64,000 nucleotides of DNA from Sphingomonas faeni. GTDB lineage: Bacteria > Pseudomonadota > Alphaproteobacteria > Sphingomonadales > Sphingomonadaceae. Shown here piece after piece: positions 54,043 to 62,516 of this stretch. A program made the position numbers and the translations under genes. The stretch lies in the NCBI RefSeq assembly GCF_024273235.1, contig NZ_JANBVH010000004.1, forward strand, positions 62,001-126,000, in the 5' to 3' direction. Numbering within the stretch: position 1 is the first letter of the stretch; every line of letters begins with the position of its first letter. The notes under the pieces were generated by a model that was not told the DNA's origin, made no database searches, and was given only the letters and a program-made list of their open reading frames with translations.

Positions 54043-54759
54043 ATGGCTATGCATGACGACCCGCGCGCCTTGTCGGACGCTCGACCTTTCGATCGTCGCG
54101 ACGGTCAGTTGGAGGCGCTCGGCCGGTCGGAGTCCGCTGCGCAGGTCCGCGATCGGATCGCGTGCTACCCAGGTGCGGTGCGGATGCCGGCGAACGACGT
54201 CGAACTCTACGTCGTCCGAAACTTCCTGACGCTCGACGAATGTGGCGCCCTGATCGCGCTCATCGACGCCGATCGCGTGCCGTCACCGGTCGTGGGCGAT
54301 GCCGCGGTGTCGCCGCATCGTACGAGCGAGACGTGTTACCTCTATCCCGGCCCGGCGCCGGTGACTGCGGTCGAGACCAAGCTGGACCAGCTGACCGGGC
54401 TCGAACCGGGCTATGGCGAGGCACTGCAGGGCCAGCGCTATGCGGTCGGGCAGGAGTTCAAGCCGCATCACGATTATTTCGATACCGCACAGCCCTATTG
54501 GCTGGACCAGGTGACGATGGGCGGCCAGCGGACCTGGTCGGCGATGACCTTCCTCAACGAACCCGAGGCGGGCGGCCGGACGAACTTCCCGACCGCGGGG
54601 CTCGCGATCGCACCGAAAGCGGGCAATCTCGTGATCTGGAACAACATGGACGACTGTGGCGCGCCGAACCCCGGATCGCTGCACCAGGGCATGCCGGTTG
54701 AGCAGGGCGTGAAGTACGTGCTGACGAAATGGTACCGCGAACGCCCCTGGTGCCAGTGA
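54043..54759 (+). CDS. Prolyl 4-hydroxylase-type 2-oxoglutarate/Fe(II) dioxygenase
   Basis: A 238-residue cytosolic dioxygenase with the double-stranded beta-helix of P4Hc proteins. Iron ligands are H142-x-D144 in FKPHHDYFD and the distal H214 in SLHQGMPV. Lys224 (GVKYVLTKWYRE) would bind 2-oxoglutarate. GGQRTWSAMTFLNEPEAGGRTNFP is the classic core of plant, algal and viral prolyl 4-hydroxylases, which act on Pro-rich repeats. No signal peptide is seen. It lies beside, and convergent with, the L,D-transpeptidase/TpsA operon encoding a ~190-residue Ala-Pro tract, which is the obvious candidate substrate. That pairing is inference. Confidence 0.88.
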   Translation: MAMHDDPRALSDARPFDRRDGQLEALGRSESAAQVRDRIACYPGAVRMPANDVELYVVRNFLTLDECGALIALIDADRVPSPVVGDAAVSPHRTSETCYLYPGPAPVTAVETKLDQLTGLEPGYGEALQGQRYAVGQEFKPHHDYFDTAQPYWLDQVTMGGQRTWSAMTFLNEPEAGGRTNFPTAGLAIAPKAGNLVIWNNMDDCGAPNPGSLHQGMPVEQGVKYVLTKWYRERPWCQ

Positions 54760-54774
54760 CGCGCCAAGCTCTGT

Positions 54775-54902
54775 GATCCTCCCCCGCCAGGGGGAGGTGG
54801 CTGGCACTTGCCAGACGGAGGGGGAGGAATAGGCAACGTAGGTTGCGCGTTCCGCCCCCTCCGTCACCTGCGGTGCCACCTCCCCCTGGCGGGGGAGGAT
54901 CG
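54775..54902. repeat. Dispersed palindromic repeat, family B, copy 3
   Basis: GATCCTCCCCCGCCAGGGGG arms around a divergent centre, between the convergent hydroxylase and L,D-transpeptidase genes. The strong stem could terminate both transcripts. Confidence 0.9.
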
Positions 54903-54911
54903 AGACGTTCG

Positions 54912-55601
54912 CTACTTCGCCTCGACCGGCACGGCGAACACGCTCCGCAGCGGCTTCGTCTCGGGCAGGATATAGACGATCCCCACGGTCCCGGTGAACA
55001 GCGGCTTCACCACCCCGTCGTAAAACCCGGGCGGCACGTTCACGCAGCCATACGAGATCCGGTTGTCGCTCGGCGTCGGCGATGCGAGCCGTCCAGCGCG
55101 ATCGTCCACCCGGCGACCCTTGATCACCCGGTGCAGCGACAGCGCGGCCTCATAGTCGATCCACAATATATCCTGCTCGAAATCGCGCCCGAGCGACGCC
55201 TGGAACCGCCCCGCCGGCGTGGTCCGCTCGGGCGGCGTGATCGTCGCGAGCTTGCGCTGGCCGATCCCCGGCACGCTGTCGTCGCCGCGCGCCATCCCCA
55301 GCAACGCAGGCGCCGCACCGCGCAGCACACCGGCACCATCGAACGCGAACACCTTCGCATTCGCCTTGTCGATCACGACGAACGGCAGCGCATGATTGTC
55401 GTGCGACGCCGTCACCCAGTTCGCCGTATCGCGCGCGTCGGCGGAGACTGTCTCGCCCCTGAACTGCGCGGCGGTCGCGGGCTCGGCGACAGGCCGCGCC
55501 GCCACCGGCGACGCGACGACCATCCCGAAGGCGAGCACGCCGAGCAGCCGGACGCATCCGCCCGCCCGCCGCCCCGCGCTCTGCCCTCTCGCGCCCGTCA
55601 C
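54912..55601 (-). CDS. L,D-transpeptidase (YkuD family), exported
   Basis: A 229-residue periplasmic enzyme with a signal peptide (LLGVLAFGMVVASPVAA) and a YkuD domain: FVVIDKANAKVFAFDGAG, LHRVIKG with catalytic H157, and ISYGCVNVP with nucleophile C186. Such enzymes make 3-3 peptidoglycan cross-links or attach proteins to the wall. The GTG start is one base after the tpsA stop, so it is the third gene of the tps operon. This suggests that wall remodelling or attachment is linked to TpsA secretion. Confidence 0.88.
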   Translation of the reverse strand: MTGARGQSAGRRAGGCVRLLGVLAFGMVVASPVAARPVAEPATAAQFRGETVSADARDTANWVTASHDNHALPFVVIDKANAKVFAFDGAGVLRGAAPALLGMARGDDSVPGIGQRKLATITPPERTTPAGRFQASLGRDFEQDILWIDYEAALSLHRVIKGRRVDDRAGRLASPTPSDNRISYGCVNVPPGFYDGVVKPLFTGTVGIVYILPETKPLRSVFAVPVEAK

Positions 55602-55602
55602 C

Positions 55603-58434
55603 TCAGTGACGCGCCTGCTTGCGCGGATAGACCGGGACGACGGGCGTGGTCGGCGGCGTGGGCTGCACGAACAGCGGCTGGACGGCCTGCACGGGCGGCG
55701 TATCGGGCGTCTCGACGATGACGGTCCCCGGACGCTCGGGCGCCGGATAGGTCACGCCACCCTCGACGATCTCGACCGTCGGCGGCGTCGGAACGCGAAC
55801 CGGGACAGGCGGCACCTCGAGGAACGGCCGCGTCGCGTTCGGCAGGTCCGGCACCGGCGTAGGCGTCGGAGCCGGAGCAGGCGCTGGAGCCGGTGCGGGC
55901 GCAGGAGCCGGAGCAGGCGCAGGAGCCGGAGCAGGCGCAGGAGCCGGAGCAGGCGCTGGTGCCGGAGCAGGCGCTGGTGCCGGAGCGGGCGCTGGTGCTG
56001 GAGCAGGCGCTGGTGCTGGAGCAGGCGCTGGTGCCGGAGCGGGCGCTGGTGCTGGAGCAGGCGCTGGTGCTGGAGCAGGCGCAGGAGCCGGAGCGGGCGC
56101 TGGTGCTGGAGCAGGCGCAGGAGCCGGAGCGGGCGCTGGTGCCGGAGCGGGCGCTGGTGCTGGAGCAGGCGCTGGTGCCGGAGCAGGCGCCGGTGCCGGA
56201 GCAGGCGCTGGTGCCGGAGCCGGAGCGGGCGCTGGAGCCGGAGCGGGCGCTGGCGCTGGCGCTGGTGCTGGAGCAGGCGCTGGTGCTGGCGCTGGTGCTG
56301 GAGCGGGAGCGGGCGCTGGTGCTGGAGCGGGCGCTGGTGCCGGAGCAGGTGCAGGCGCTGGCGCCGGAGCAGGCGCAGGAGCCGGGGCGGGCGCAGGAGC
56401 CGGGGCGGGCGCTGGAGCCGGAGCCGGGGCAGGAGCCGGAGCAGCCGTAATCGTCCCCGTCGTCCGGAACCCGGCGACGCAGCACGAACTCGCGAGCGCA
56501 TATTGGTCCGCGTTCGCGCCGGTCAGCGTGTAGCCGCTGAAGCTCACGCCGATGCCCGTGCCTTCGCCGGTGCTGTCGAACGTCGCGGTCGCATCGGGGC
56601 CGGCGACCAGCGATACGCCGGTCGGCGTGCCCGAGGTGCCGTTGGTGTTGAACCCGCTCAGCACCGCCGCATTGGTGCCGTCCGCCACCTTCTGCGCGGT
56701 CGGGAACAACAGCATGCGCTGGGTGATCGCCGCGCCTTCGGTCAGCACGAACTCGGTCGAGAAGTCGGTCGGCGTCGTGTACGAAATGGGGTTGTAGTTG
56801 ATCGACACCGGCGCCGCGGTGACCGTGGTCGGCGGCGACAATGCGGAGAACACGATCGTGCCGCCGTTGACGCCCGGCCCGGTGCCGTCCGCGCCGGCGA
56901 TCAGCGTCAGCCCGACCGGCAGGCCGAGGCTCTGCGCGGGGATCGTCGTGCCGCGCGTCAGCGTCACCGCCGCGTCGATCAGCACGTCGTGGCCGGCGCA
57001 CAGCGCGATGTTGCCGTCGGTCGTCGTGATCGCGTGGAACACGTTCACGTTCTGCCCGGCGTTGAGCAGGATGCTGCCGTTGGTCGTGGTCAGCGGCGCG
57101 TTGACGTTCACGTCGCGGCCACAGCACGCGACGATGTTGCCGTTGGTCGCGGTGATCGGCGCGTTGATGTTGACGTCGCGGAATGCGTTCATCGTCAGCG
57201 TCGTCGGCACGCCCGACGCGGTCCACGCGACCGCATCGTTGACGAAGATATCGCCATTGCCGGTGGTCGTGTCGCCCGCCGCGGGGATCGTGCTGATCGT
57301 GATGCTGGTCGTCACGAGCTGCGCCGACAGCGTCGAGCCCGAGATGTTGCCGCCCGCACCGATCACGTAATCCTGCGGATCGATCAGCCACATGCCGGTC
57401 ATGCCGCCCGGTGCGAAGGTCGACACCCTGGCGCTGTCCGCGACGGTGACGGTCGCCGCCGACGTCTCGATGAAGCCGCCATTGCCGCCGACCGGCGCGC
57501 TCGCGTCGAGTTCGCCGCTGACGGTGACCGTGCCGGTCTTCATGTCGCCGAGCAGCAGGATGGTGCCGCCACGGTTCTGCAACGTGCGCGCCTCGACGAT
57601 ACCGGTGTTGTTGACCGCGGTGTGGAGCAGGTCACCGGCCCCTTGCGCGGTCATCACGACCTTGCCGCCGTCCGCGCGGATCAGCCCGCCGTTGCGGACC
57701 AGCGCGCCGACCGCGCCCTTGTCGACCGCGACGTTGAGCAGCCCATCGCCCGCGACGTCGAGCGTGATCGCCTCGCCGCCCGCCAGCACGACGGTGCCGA
57801 AGTTCGCCTTGATCGTGCCGCCGTTGCCGACGTTCGCGCCGAGCAGCGCGACATAGCCGTTCTTCGCGGTGATCCGGCCGTCGTTCTGGACGCTCGCGCC
57901 GCTGGTCCCCGCAAAACTGGTCTTGCCCGCGAGGAAATCGGCATCGGAGATGTTCAGCGTCGAGGCCACCAGCCCGCCGACGTTCACGTTCGCGGTCTGG
58001 CCGAACAGGATGCCGTTCGCGTTGACCAGGAACACCTTCCCGTTCGCCGACAGGTTGCCGAGGATCACCGAAGGATCCGACCCCAGCACGCGGTTCAAGG
58101 CCACCGAGCTGCTGGTCGGCTGCTCGAAGACGACGCTCTTGCCCTTGCCGATCGAGAAGGACTGCCAGTTGATCGCCGCGCGGTCGCTGGTCTGCGTCAC
58201 GGTCAGCGACTTGGTGCCGGTCGCGATGCTGGCCTGGCCCGCAACGACTTCACCCCCGGTCGGCAGCGTCTGCGCCTCGACCGGACGCACCGCCATCGTG
58301 CCCGCAAGGCTGAACCCGATCAGCCACGCGAACCGCGCGAGCCCGGTCGTGCCGAACAGCCCGCCACGCCGCGTGCGCGTGACGGTGGGAGTGGGGCGGC
58401 GCGTGTTTCTGATCGTCGAAGGGATGGGGGTCAT
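55603..58434 (-). CDS. TpsA-type exoprotein with filamentous-haemagglutinin N-terminus and long Ala-Pro repeat
   Basis: A 943-residue secreted protein. After an extended signal peptide (ending ~residue 54) comes a TPS/FhaB N-terminal secretion domain (ALNRVLGSDPSVILGNLSANGKVFLVNANGILFGQ), a beta-helical passenger to ~500, and MBG/YDG-like beta domains to ~650 (VSFSGYTLTGANADQYAL). Residues ~663-856 are almost only alternating Ala and Pro (~95 pairs), followed by an 85-residue Pro/Val-rich tail ending YPRKQARH. GAGGA precedes ATG 58434. It is secreted by the adjacent TpsB. Unlike classical FhaB proteins the passenger is short and the Ala-Pro tract dominates the C-terminus. Confidence 0.88.
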   Translation of the reverse strand: MTPIPSTIRNTRRPTPTVTRTRRGGLFGTTGLARFAWLIGFSLAGTMAVRPVEAQTLPTGGEVVAGQASIATGTKSLTVTQTSDRAAINWQSFSIGKGKSVVFEQPTSSSVALNRVLGSDPSVILGNLSANGKVFLVNANGILFGQTANVNVGGLVASTLNISDADFLAGKTSFAGTSGASVQNDGRITAKNGYVALLGANVGNGGTIKANFGTVVLAGGEAITLDVAGDGLLNVAVDKGAVGALVRNGGLIRADGGKVVMTAQGAGDLLHTAVNNTGIVEARTLQNRGGTILLLGDMKTGTVTVSGELDASAPVGGNGGFIETSAATVTVADSARVSTFAPGGMTGMWLIDPQDYVIGAGGNISGSTLSAQLVTTSITISTIPAAGDTTTGNGDIFVNDAVAWTASGVPTTLTMNAFRDVNINAPITATNGNIVACCGRDVNVNAPLTTTNGSILLNAGQNVNVFHAITTTDGNIALCAGHDVLIDAAVTLTRGTTIPAQSLGLPVGLTLIAGADGTGPGVNGGTIVFSALSPPTTVTAAPVSINYNPISYTTPTDFSTEFVLTEGAAITQRMLLFPTAQKVADGTNAAVLSGFNTNGTSGTPTGVSLVAGPDATATFDSTGEGTGIGVSFSGYTLTGANADQYALASSCCVAGFRTTGTITAAPAPAPAPAPAPAPAPAPAPAPAPAPAPAPAPAPAPAPAPAPAPAPAPAPAPAPAPAPAPAPAPAPAPAPAPAPAPAPAPAPAPAPAPAPAPAPAPAPAPAPAPAPAPAPAPAPAPAPAPAPAPAPAPAPAPAPAPAPAPAPAPAPAPAPAPAPAPAPAPAPAPAPAPAPAPAPAPAPAPAPAPAPAPAPAPTPTPVPDLPNATRPFLEVPPVPVRVPTPPTVEIVEGGVTYPAPERPGTVIVETPDTPPVQAVQPLFVQPTPPTTPVVPVYPRKQARH
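55870..56446 (-). repeat. Hexanucleotide-based Ala-Pro coding repeat tract
   Basis: About 577 bases built of six-base (Ala-Pro) units grouped in 12- and 18-base higher-order repeats, differing only at third codon positions. The tract is open in several other frames on both strands because of this structure. Its length probably varies by slippage. Confidence 0.92.
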
Positions 58435-58490
58435 GTGCGGTATCCTCGGTGGCGGCGGATGGCCGCAAAGTTTTGTGCGAGCTGGCGCGC

Positions 58491-60173
58491 TCAGAAGGTC
58501 TTAGAAACCTGGAACCAGGCGCGGCCCGACTTGTCGGGGGCGGACGTCGCATCCTCGTCGCCGAGTTTCCGCGCATAGGTCGCCTTCGCGGCGATCCCGT
58601 ACGGTCCCGCCCAGCTCAGCCCGGCGCCGTATGCGCTGCGCTTCGCGTGGTTCGATCCGTCGAAATACGGATGCTTGACGAAATCGACTTCGCCGACGTC
58701 GACGAACCCGAACAGCTGGAGCGCACCCGGCACGACCTGCGGCAAGGCCAGCCGCGCCTCGGCGGTGGCGACGTAACCCTGGTCGCCGTACGCCTCGCCC
58801 TCGGGATAGGCGCGCACCGCATAGGCGCCGCCCAGTTCCATCCGCTCGGAGATGTCGAGGTTGCTGAACGCGATCTGCCCGCGGGCGGAGGCGAACAGCG
58901 ACAGCGGCCCGGCGATCGTCTGCAACCGCGCGAAGCTGAACTGCAGCTTCCCATAGCTGCCGTCGGTGCGTGCGGTCAGCGCGTCGACCGAGCGCTCATA
59001 CGCGCCGCGGATATCGAGATTGCCGACCGAATAGCTCAGCGAATACGCGCTCCAGCCGCCGCCGAGCAGCGTGTCGTGCTGGTCGCCGCTGAGCCCTGCG
59101 GTGATCACCTGCGCACGGCGATAGGTCGTGGTGTCGACGATGCCGATCCGGTCCTCGAACCATTTCACGTCGCCACCGAGCGTCACGTACAGATTATTGT
59201 CGCGCGACCGGATCAGCGGATAGCTGGCATAGACGCTGGCGACGTCGGCATTGCCGCTGCCGTCGAGGCTGTCGAACTCCTTGCCGAGCGAATATTCGAG
59301 ATGCGCGAACGCGACGCCCAGCGTGACCTGGCCGATCGGTGCCTGGTACGACGCACGGCCATAAGCGAGCCCCGAGAACGACGTCAGCGCGCGCAGGCTC
59401 AGCACGTCGCCAGACCCCGTCGGGTTGTTCCAGTTGACCGAACCGCCGACGCGGTAGGCGCCGGTGTAGCGGTTGCCGGCATTGTCGGCCTCGACGCTGC
59501 CGGTGATGCTCTGGCCGGGGGTGATGTCGACCAGCAGGTCCGACGTGCCGACCGCGGTGCCGGGGCTGAGCGTCGATCGCACCCGCACGCCTGGCAGGTC
59601 CGACAGCATCAGCAGGCGACGTTCGAGCGGCGCGACCGCGACCGGATCGCCGACGTCCAGCCCATCGAGGATGCCGTTCGCGACGCTGTCCGACAGCCGC
59701 GATTCGTTCTTGATGCCGACCGCGCCGAAGCGCCCTTCGATCACCGCGATCGTGACCGCGCCGCTCTGCACGTCCTGCTCGGGGAGGTACGCGTTCGCGA
59801 CGAAATAGCCGCGGCTGGTGTAATAGTCGGTGATCCGCGCGGCGAGCGTCTTCATCTCGGACAGATCGAGTTCGCTGTCGGGCACGAACCCGGTCGCGGC
59901 GATCAGGTCGGTCTCGGGAAACAGCGTCGCGCCGGTCACGCGCAGCGACCGGACGAGCGTCTTCGGGCCACCTGTTGCGACGACGACGACCGGCGTCTTG
60001 CGCTCAAAGCCGAGATCGGGCGTGGGCTTGTCGGTGAGCGGTGCGGGTGGGATCTGCTGGAGCTGACCACCGGCACCGACCGGGACCTGCGCCACCGCAG
60101 CCTGAGTCGAAACCAACAGGGCAGCCGGGCTCACAGCCGCAAGCGCGGCCGCCCAAAGGGTCGACTTGTACAT
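58491..60173 (-). CDS. TpsB-type outer-membrane secretion porin (ShlB/FhaC/HecB family)
   Basis: A 560-residue Omp85-type transporter. It has a signal peptide (AALAAVSPAALLVSTQAAVA), a Pro-rich linker, a POTRA domain (VRSLRVTGATLFPETDLIAAT to YFVANAYLPEQDVQSGAVTIAVIEGRFG), a second POTRA-like part (NGILDGLDVGDPVAVAPLERRLLMLSDLPGVRV), and a 16-strand barrel ending WFQVSKTF. ATG 60173 follows GAGG. It is the first gene of tpsB-tpsA-L,D-transpeptidase and would carry TpsA across the outer membrane. Confidence 0.93.
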   Translation of the reverse strand: MYKSTLWAAALAAVSPAALLVSTQAAVAQVPVGAGGQLQQIPPAPLTDKPTPDLGFERKTPVVVVATGGPKTLVRSLRVTGATLFPETDLIAATGFVPDSELDLSEMKTLAARITDYYTSRGYFVANAYLPEQDVQSGAVTIAVIEGRFGAVGIKNESRLSDSVANGILDGLDVGDPVAVAPLERRLLMLSDLPGVRVRSTLSPGTAVGTSDLLVDITPGQSITGSVEADNAGNRYTGAYRVGGSVNWNNPTGSGDVLSLRALTSFSGLAYGRASYQAPIGQVTLGVAFAHLEYSLGKEFDSLDGSGNADVASVYASYPLIRSRDNNLYVTLGGDVKWFEDRIGIVDTTTYRRAQVITAGLSGDQHDTLLGGGWSAYSLSYSVGNLDIRGAYERSVDALTARTDGSYGKLQFSFARLQTIAGPLSLFASARGQIAFSNLDISERMELGGAYAVRAYPEGEAYGDQGYVATAEARLALPQVVPGALQLFGFVDVGEVDFVKHPYFDGSNHAKRSAYGAGLSWAGPYGIAAKATYARKLGDEDATSAPDKSGRAWFQVSKTF

Positions 60174-60618
60174 GAACACCTCGAAAGTCACCGCGGATGG
60201 AAGGCACGAATCTCCCATCCGCAGCAGCGGGAGCCGTTCGAAAAGGGGAAGTGCGCCCGAAGCGAGGACGAAGCCTTAGCGGACCGCCGCGACTCGATCT
60301 GTGTCAAGTCCCGCCGCGGTCGAATACCAGAAGGTCAGGCGTAGAAGTGCTCGAGTTGAGCCCGTCGCGAGGGTCGCGATGTAGGGAGCACTCGGCTTAT
60401 TCTTAACCTATGTATGTGATTTGAATCGTTTGCAAGATAAATCTATGATAAGACTGTCATAATCATACAACTTATCCGCTACGCGAGAGTTTATGGTAAA
60501 CGAACGGTAACATGTGTTTCCCGCGCGCATGCCCGAACGGTGGCGATTCAGCGTGTTCAGGCGCTGAAAACCGCCATCGTGCAGCGAATATTGCGACGAT
60601 ACAGCGATCGGCCGCGCT
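60174..60618. other. Intergenic region upstream of tpsB
   Basis: About 445 bases without a convincing gene. The part from 60390 to 60510 is strikingly A/T-rich for this genome and holds copy 2 of the three-block element. It is probably the promoter region of the tps operon, giving a leader of ~200 bases. On the crtB side it ends at the crtB stop. Confidence 0.6.
60369..60441. promoter_or_regulatory. Three-block element, copy 2, upstream of the tpsB operon
   Basis: GAGGGTCGCGATGTAG (60369-60384), TAACCTATGT (60404-60413) and CAAGATAAA (60433-60441). Same plus-strand orientation as copy 1, so it is reversed with respect to the tps operon it precedes. See copy 1 at 53886. Confidence 0.6.
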
Positions 60619-61569
60619 TCAGGGTTTAGGCCGGGTCCAAAGTCGCGGGTTGCGCCCGGTCCGCGGGTACAGCGTCTTGCGCGACGCCGCCTGTCGTGCA
60701 GCTTTCGCGATGAACCCCAGTTTCTGCACGCCCGACGTCGTCACGCGGTGGTCCCACGCATGCTCGCCCCGCGCCGCCACGGTCCGCCCGATCGCGCCAT
60801 AGATTCCCGCGGCCGACAGCACCGCCCACGCCGAGCGGAACGACAGCGCCGGCGTCCCCTCGCGCGCACTCGCCTCGAACGCCGCCGCGCGGTCCGCCAT
60901 CCGCTTCGTCAACACCGCCAGCCGGGACCGGAACGGCGGCTTCATGTGCTGGCCCGGCGGAAAGTCCATCTCGACCAGCCAGTCCTCGGGCAGATAGCAC
61001 CGCCCGACCCGGTCATCCTCCTCGACGTCGCGCGCGATATTGGCGAGCTGGAACGCCATCCCCAGGTCGCACGCACGGTCGAGCGTGTCCTCGTCGTCGG
61101 GATCGACGCCCATGGCCACGGCCATCATGCACCCGACGACGCCCGCGACATGGTAGCAATATTTGTAGAGGTCATCCTCCGACCGCGGCCGCCACTCGCG
61201 CGCATCGAGCGCGAACCCCTCGACCAGATCGCGCGCGAACCGCTTCGGCAGCCGCGTTTCGGCCGCAAAGATCCGCAGCGCATCGAACGCCGGCTCGCCG
61301 ACATAGTCGCCCGCGAGCGCCTGCTCGGTCATCGCCGACAGCGTCACCAGCCGGGCCGGCGCGTCCTCGACCACGGTCATCCCGTGCCCATGATCCTGCC
61401 CGTCGGCGATATCGTCGCACCGCCGGCACCACGCATACAGCAGCCACGCCCGCTCGCGCGTCGGCTTGTCGAACAACAAGCTGGCGGCGGCAAAGCTCTT
61501 CGACCCACGCGAAATCGACTCGTGCGCGGTAGCAACGATCGCCTCGCGAGAGGGGAGGGCGGAGGTCAT
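60619..61569 (-). CDS. crtB: Phytoene synthase
   Basis: A 316-residue enzyme that condenses two geranylgeranyl diphosphates to phytoene, the first C40 carotenoid. Both Asp-rich motifs are visible: YAWCRRCDDIADG and FQLANIARDVEEDDRVGRCYLP. ATG 61569 is chosen because the conserved helix REAIVATAHESISRGSKSF follows, and the frame upstream reads into repeat DNA. It lies on the same strand as the LOG-family gene and crtI, probably part of the carotenoid cluster that makes the yellow pigment of sphingomonads. Confidence 0.94.
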   Translation of the reverse strand: MTSALPSREAIVATAHESISRGSKSFAAASLLFDKPTRERAWLLYAWCRRCDDIADGQDHGHGMTVVEDAPARLVTLSAMTEQALAGDYVGEPAFDALRIFAAETRLPKRFARDLVEGFALDAREWRPRSEDDLYKYCYHVAGVVGCMMAVAMGVDPDDEDTLDRACDLGMAFQLANIARDVEEDDRVGRCYLPEDWLVEMDFPPGQHMKPPFRSRLAVLTKRMADRAAAFEASAREGTPALSFRSAWAVLSAAGIYGAIGRTVAARGEHAWDHRVTTSGVQKLGFIAKAARQAASRKTLYPRTGRNPRLWTRPKP

Positions 61570-61601
61570 GCCGCCATCCCACGCGCTACCATCATCAGGG
61601 C

Positions 61602-61706
61602 CACCACCCCGGCGAAGGCCGGGGCCCAATTGGAAAGGTTGGAGTAACGACGCGCAACGCAAACCAAGTCATGTTTCCCGATTGGGCCCCGGCCTCCGCC
61701 GGGGTA
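61602..61706. repeat. Dispersed palindromic repeat, family D, copy 3
   Basis: CCACCCCGGCGAAGGCCGGG and GGGCCCCGGCCTCCGCCGGG arms around a unique centre, between crtB and the LOG-family gene. It may break the transcript. Confidence 0.85.
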
Positions 61707-61738
61707 GAGCGGGGTTTCGACGTGCGATCCGAAGACCC

Positions 61739-62320
61739 TCACAAATCCGACGCGTTCATCCGCACGATCGGCTGCGTCGGCACGTGCTCCGCCATCCGGT
61801 CGAGCAGCACCTCCAGCGTATCCGCCACGATCAGCAGATCCCGGTGCTGCGCCCGCAAGAACCCAACCTCGCCCATCTTCTCCCAGAACGCGATCAGGTG
61901 ATCATAATACCCAGCGGTGTTCAGCAACCCCACCGGATCCGCATGATAGCCAAGCTGCGCCCAGCTCAGCGCCTCCCACAACTCGTCCATCGTCCCGGTC
62001 CCGCCCGGGATCGTCACGAACCCGTCGGAGAGATCGGTAAACATCTGCTTCCGCTGATGCATGCCGGAGACAACGTGCAACTCGGTAAGCCCCCGATGCG
62101 CCACCTCCGCATCGACCAAGGCCTGAGGAATAACCCCGATAACCTCGCCGCCGCCCTCAAGCGCGCCATCGGCGATCGCACCCATCAGCCCGGTCCGCCC
62201 ACCGCCATAAACAAGGCCAATCCCCCGCTCGGCAAAGGCCAGCCCCAGCGCCCGGGCGCCCTCGATATAAGTTGGATCAGCCGGCGTCGCCGACCCGCAA
62301 TACACAGCAAGTCTCTTCAT
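61739..62320 (-). CDS. LOG-family protein (cytokinin riboside 5'-monophosphate phosphoribohydrolase-like)
   Basis: A 193-residue Rossmann-fold protein with LAVYCGSATPADPTYIEGARALG, GLVYGGGRTGLMGAIADGAL and the catalytic PGGTGTMDELWEALSWAQLG. The family hydrolyses nucleoside monophosphates such as AMP or cytokinin nucleotides to base and ribose phosphate. It is complete. Its place between crtI and crtB has no obvious metabolic meaning. Confidence 0.92.
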   Translation of the reverse strand: MKRLAVYCGSATPADPTYIEGARALGLAFAERGIGLVYGGGRTGLMGAIADGALEGGGEVIGVIPQALVDAEVAHRGLTELHVVSGMHQRKQMFTDLSDGFVTIPGGTGTMDELWEALSWAQLGYHADPVGLLNTAGYYDHLIAFWEKMGEVGFLRAQHRDLLIVADTLEVLLDRMAEHVPTQPIVRMNASDL

Positions 62321-62367
62321 CCCGCACCGCTAGGGGATGCGCGCGGGGTGCCGCAAGAGAAGAATGG

Positions 62368-62511
62368 GTTCACGCGGAGACGCGGAGACGCGGAGGTGTT
62401 GCGTTCCGGACAGCGCTCGCGCTGTCTTCACGCAAGTTCCGCAGATCGTTGGAGACACGGTCGCTACGCGACAAGCGCAACACCTCCGCGTCTCCGCGCC
62501 TCCGCGTGAAC
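62368..62511. repeat. Long inverted repeat, family F
   Basis: TTCACGCGGAGACGCGGAGA opens the left arm, and the right arm closes with TCTCCGCGCCTCCGCGTGAA. The arms run ~35 bases with GGAGACGC sub-repeats, around a unique ~75-base centre. It lies between the crtI stop and the LOG-family gene. Confidence 0.88.
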
Positions 62512-62516
62512 AAACC

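Noticed and set aside
55870..56446. CRISPR or other spaced repeat array
   Set aside because: The units are continuous coding hexamers with no spacers, and they translate to Ala-Pro throughout.
55396..58578. Open plus-strand frame of ~1060 codons antisense to tpsA
   Set aside because: It is low-complexity Arg/Trp/Ser sequence mirrored from the Ala-Pro tract and GC-rich codons. The minus strand has a clear signal peptide, TPS domain and operon context.
60512..60802. Small plus-strand gene downstream of the three-block element copy 2
   Set aside because: It overlaps the 3' end of crtB in antisense and has Cys/Arg-rich shadow composition.
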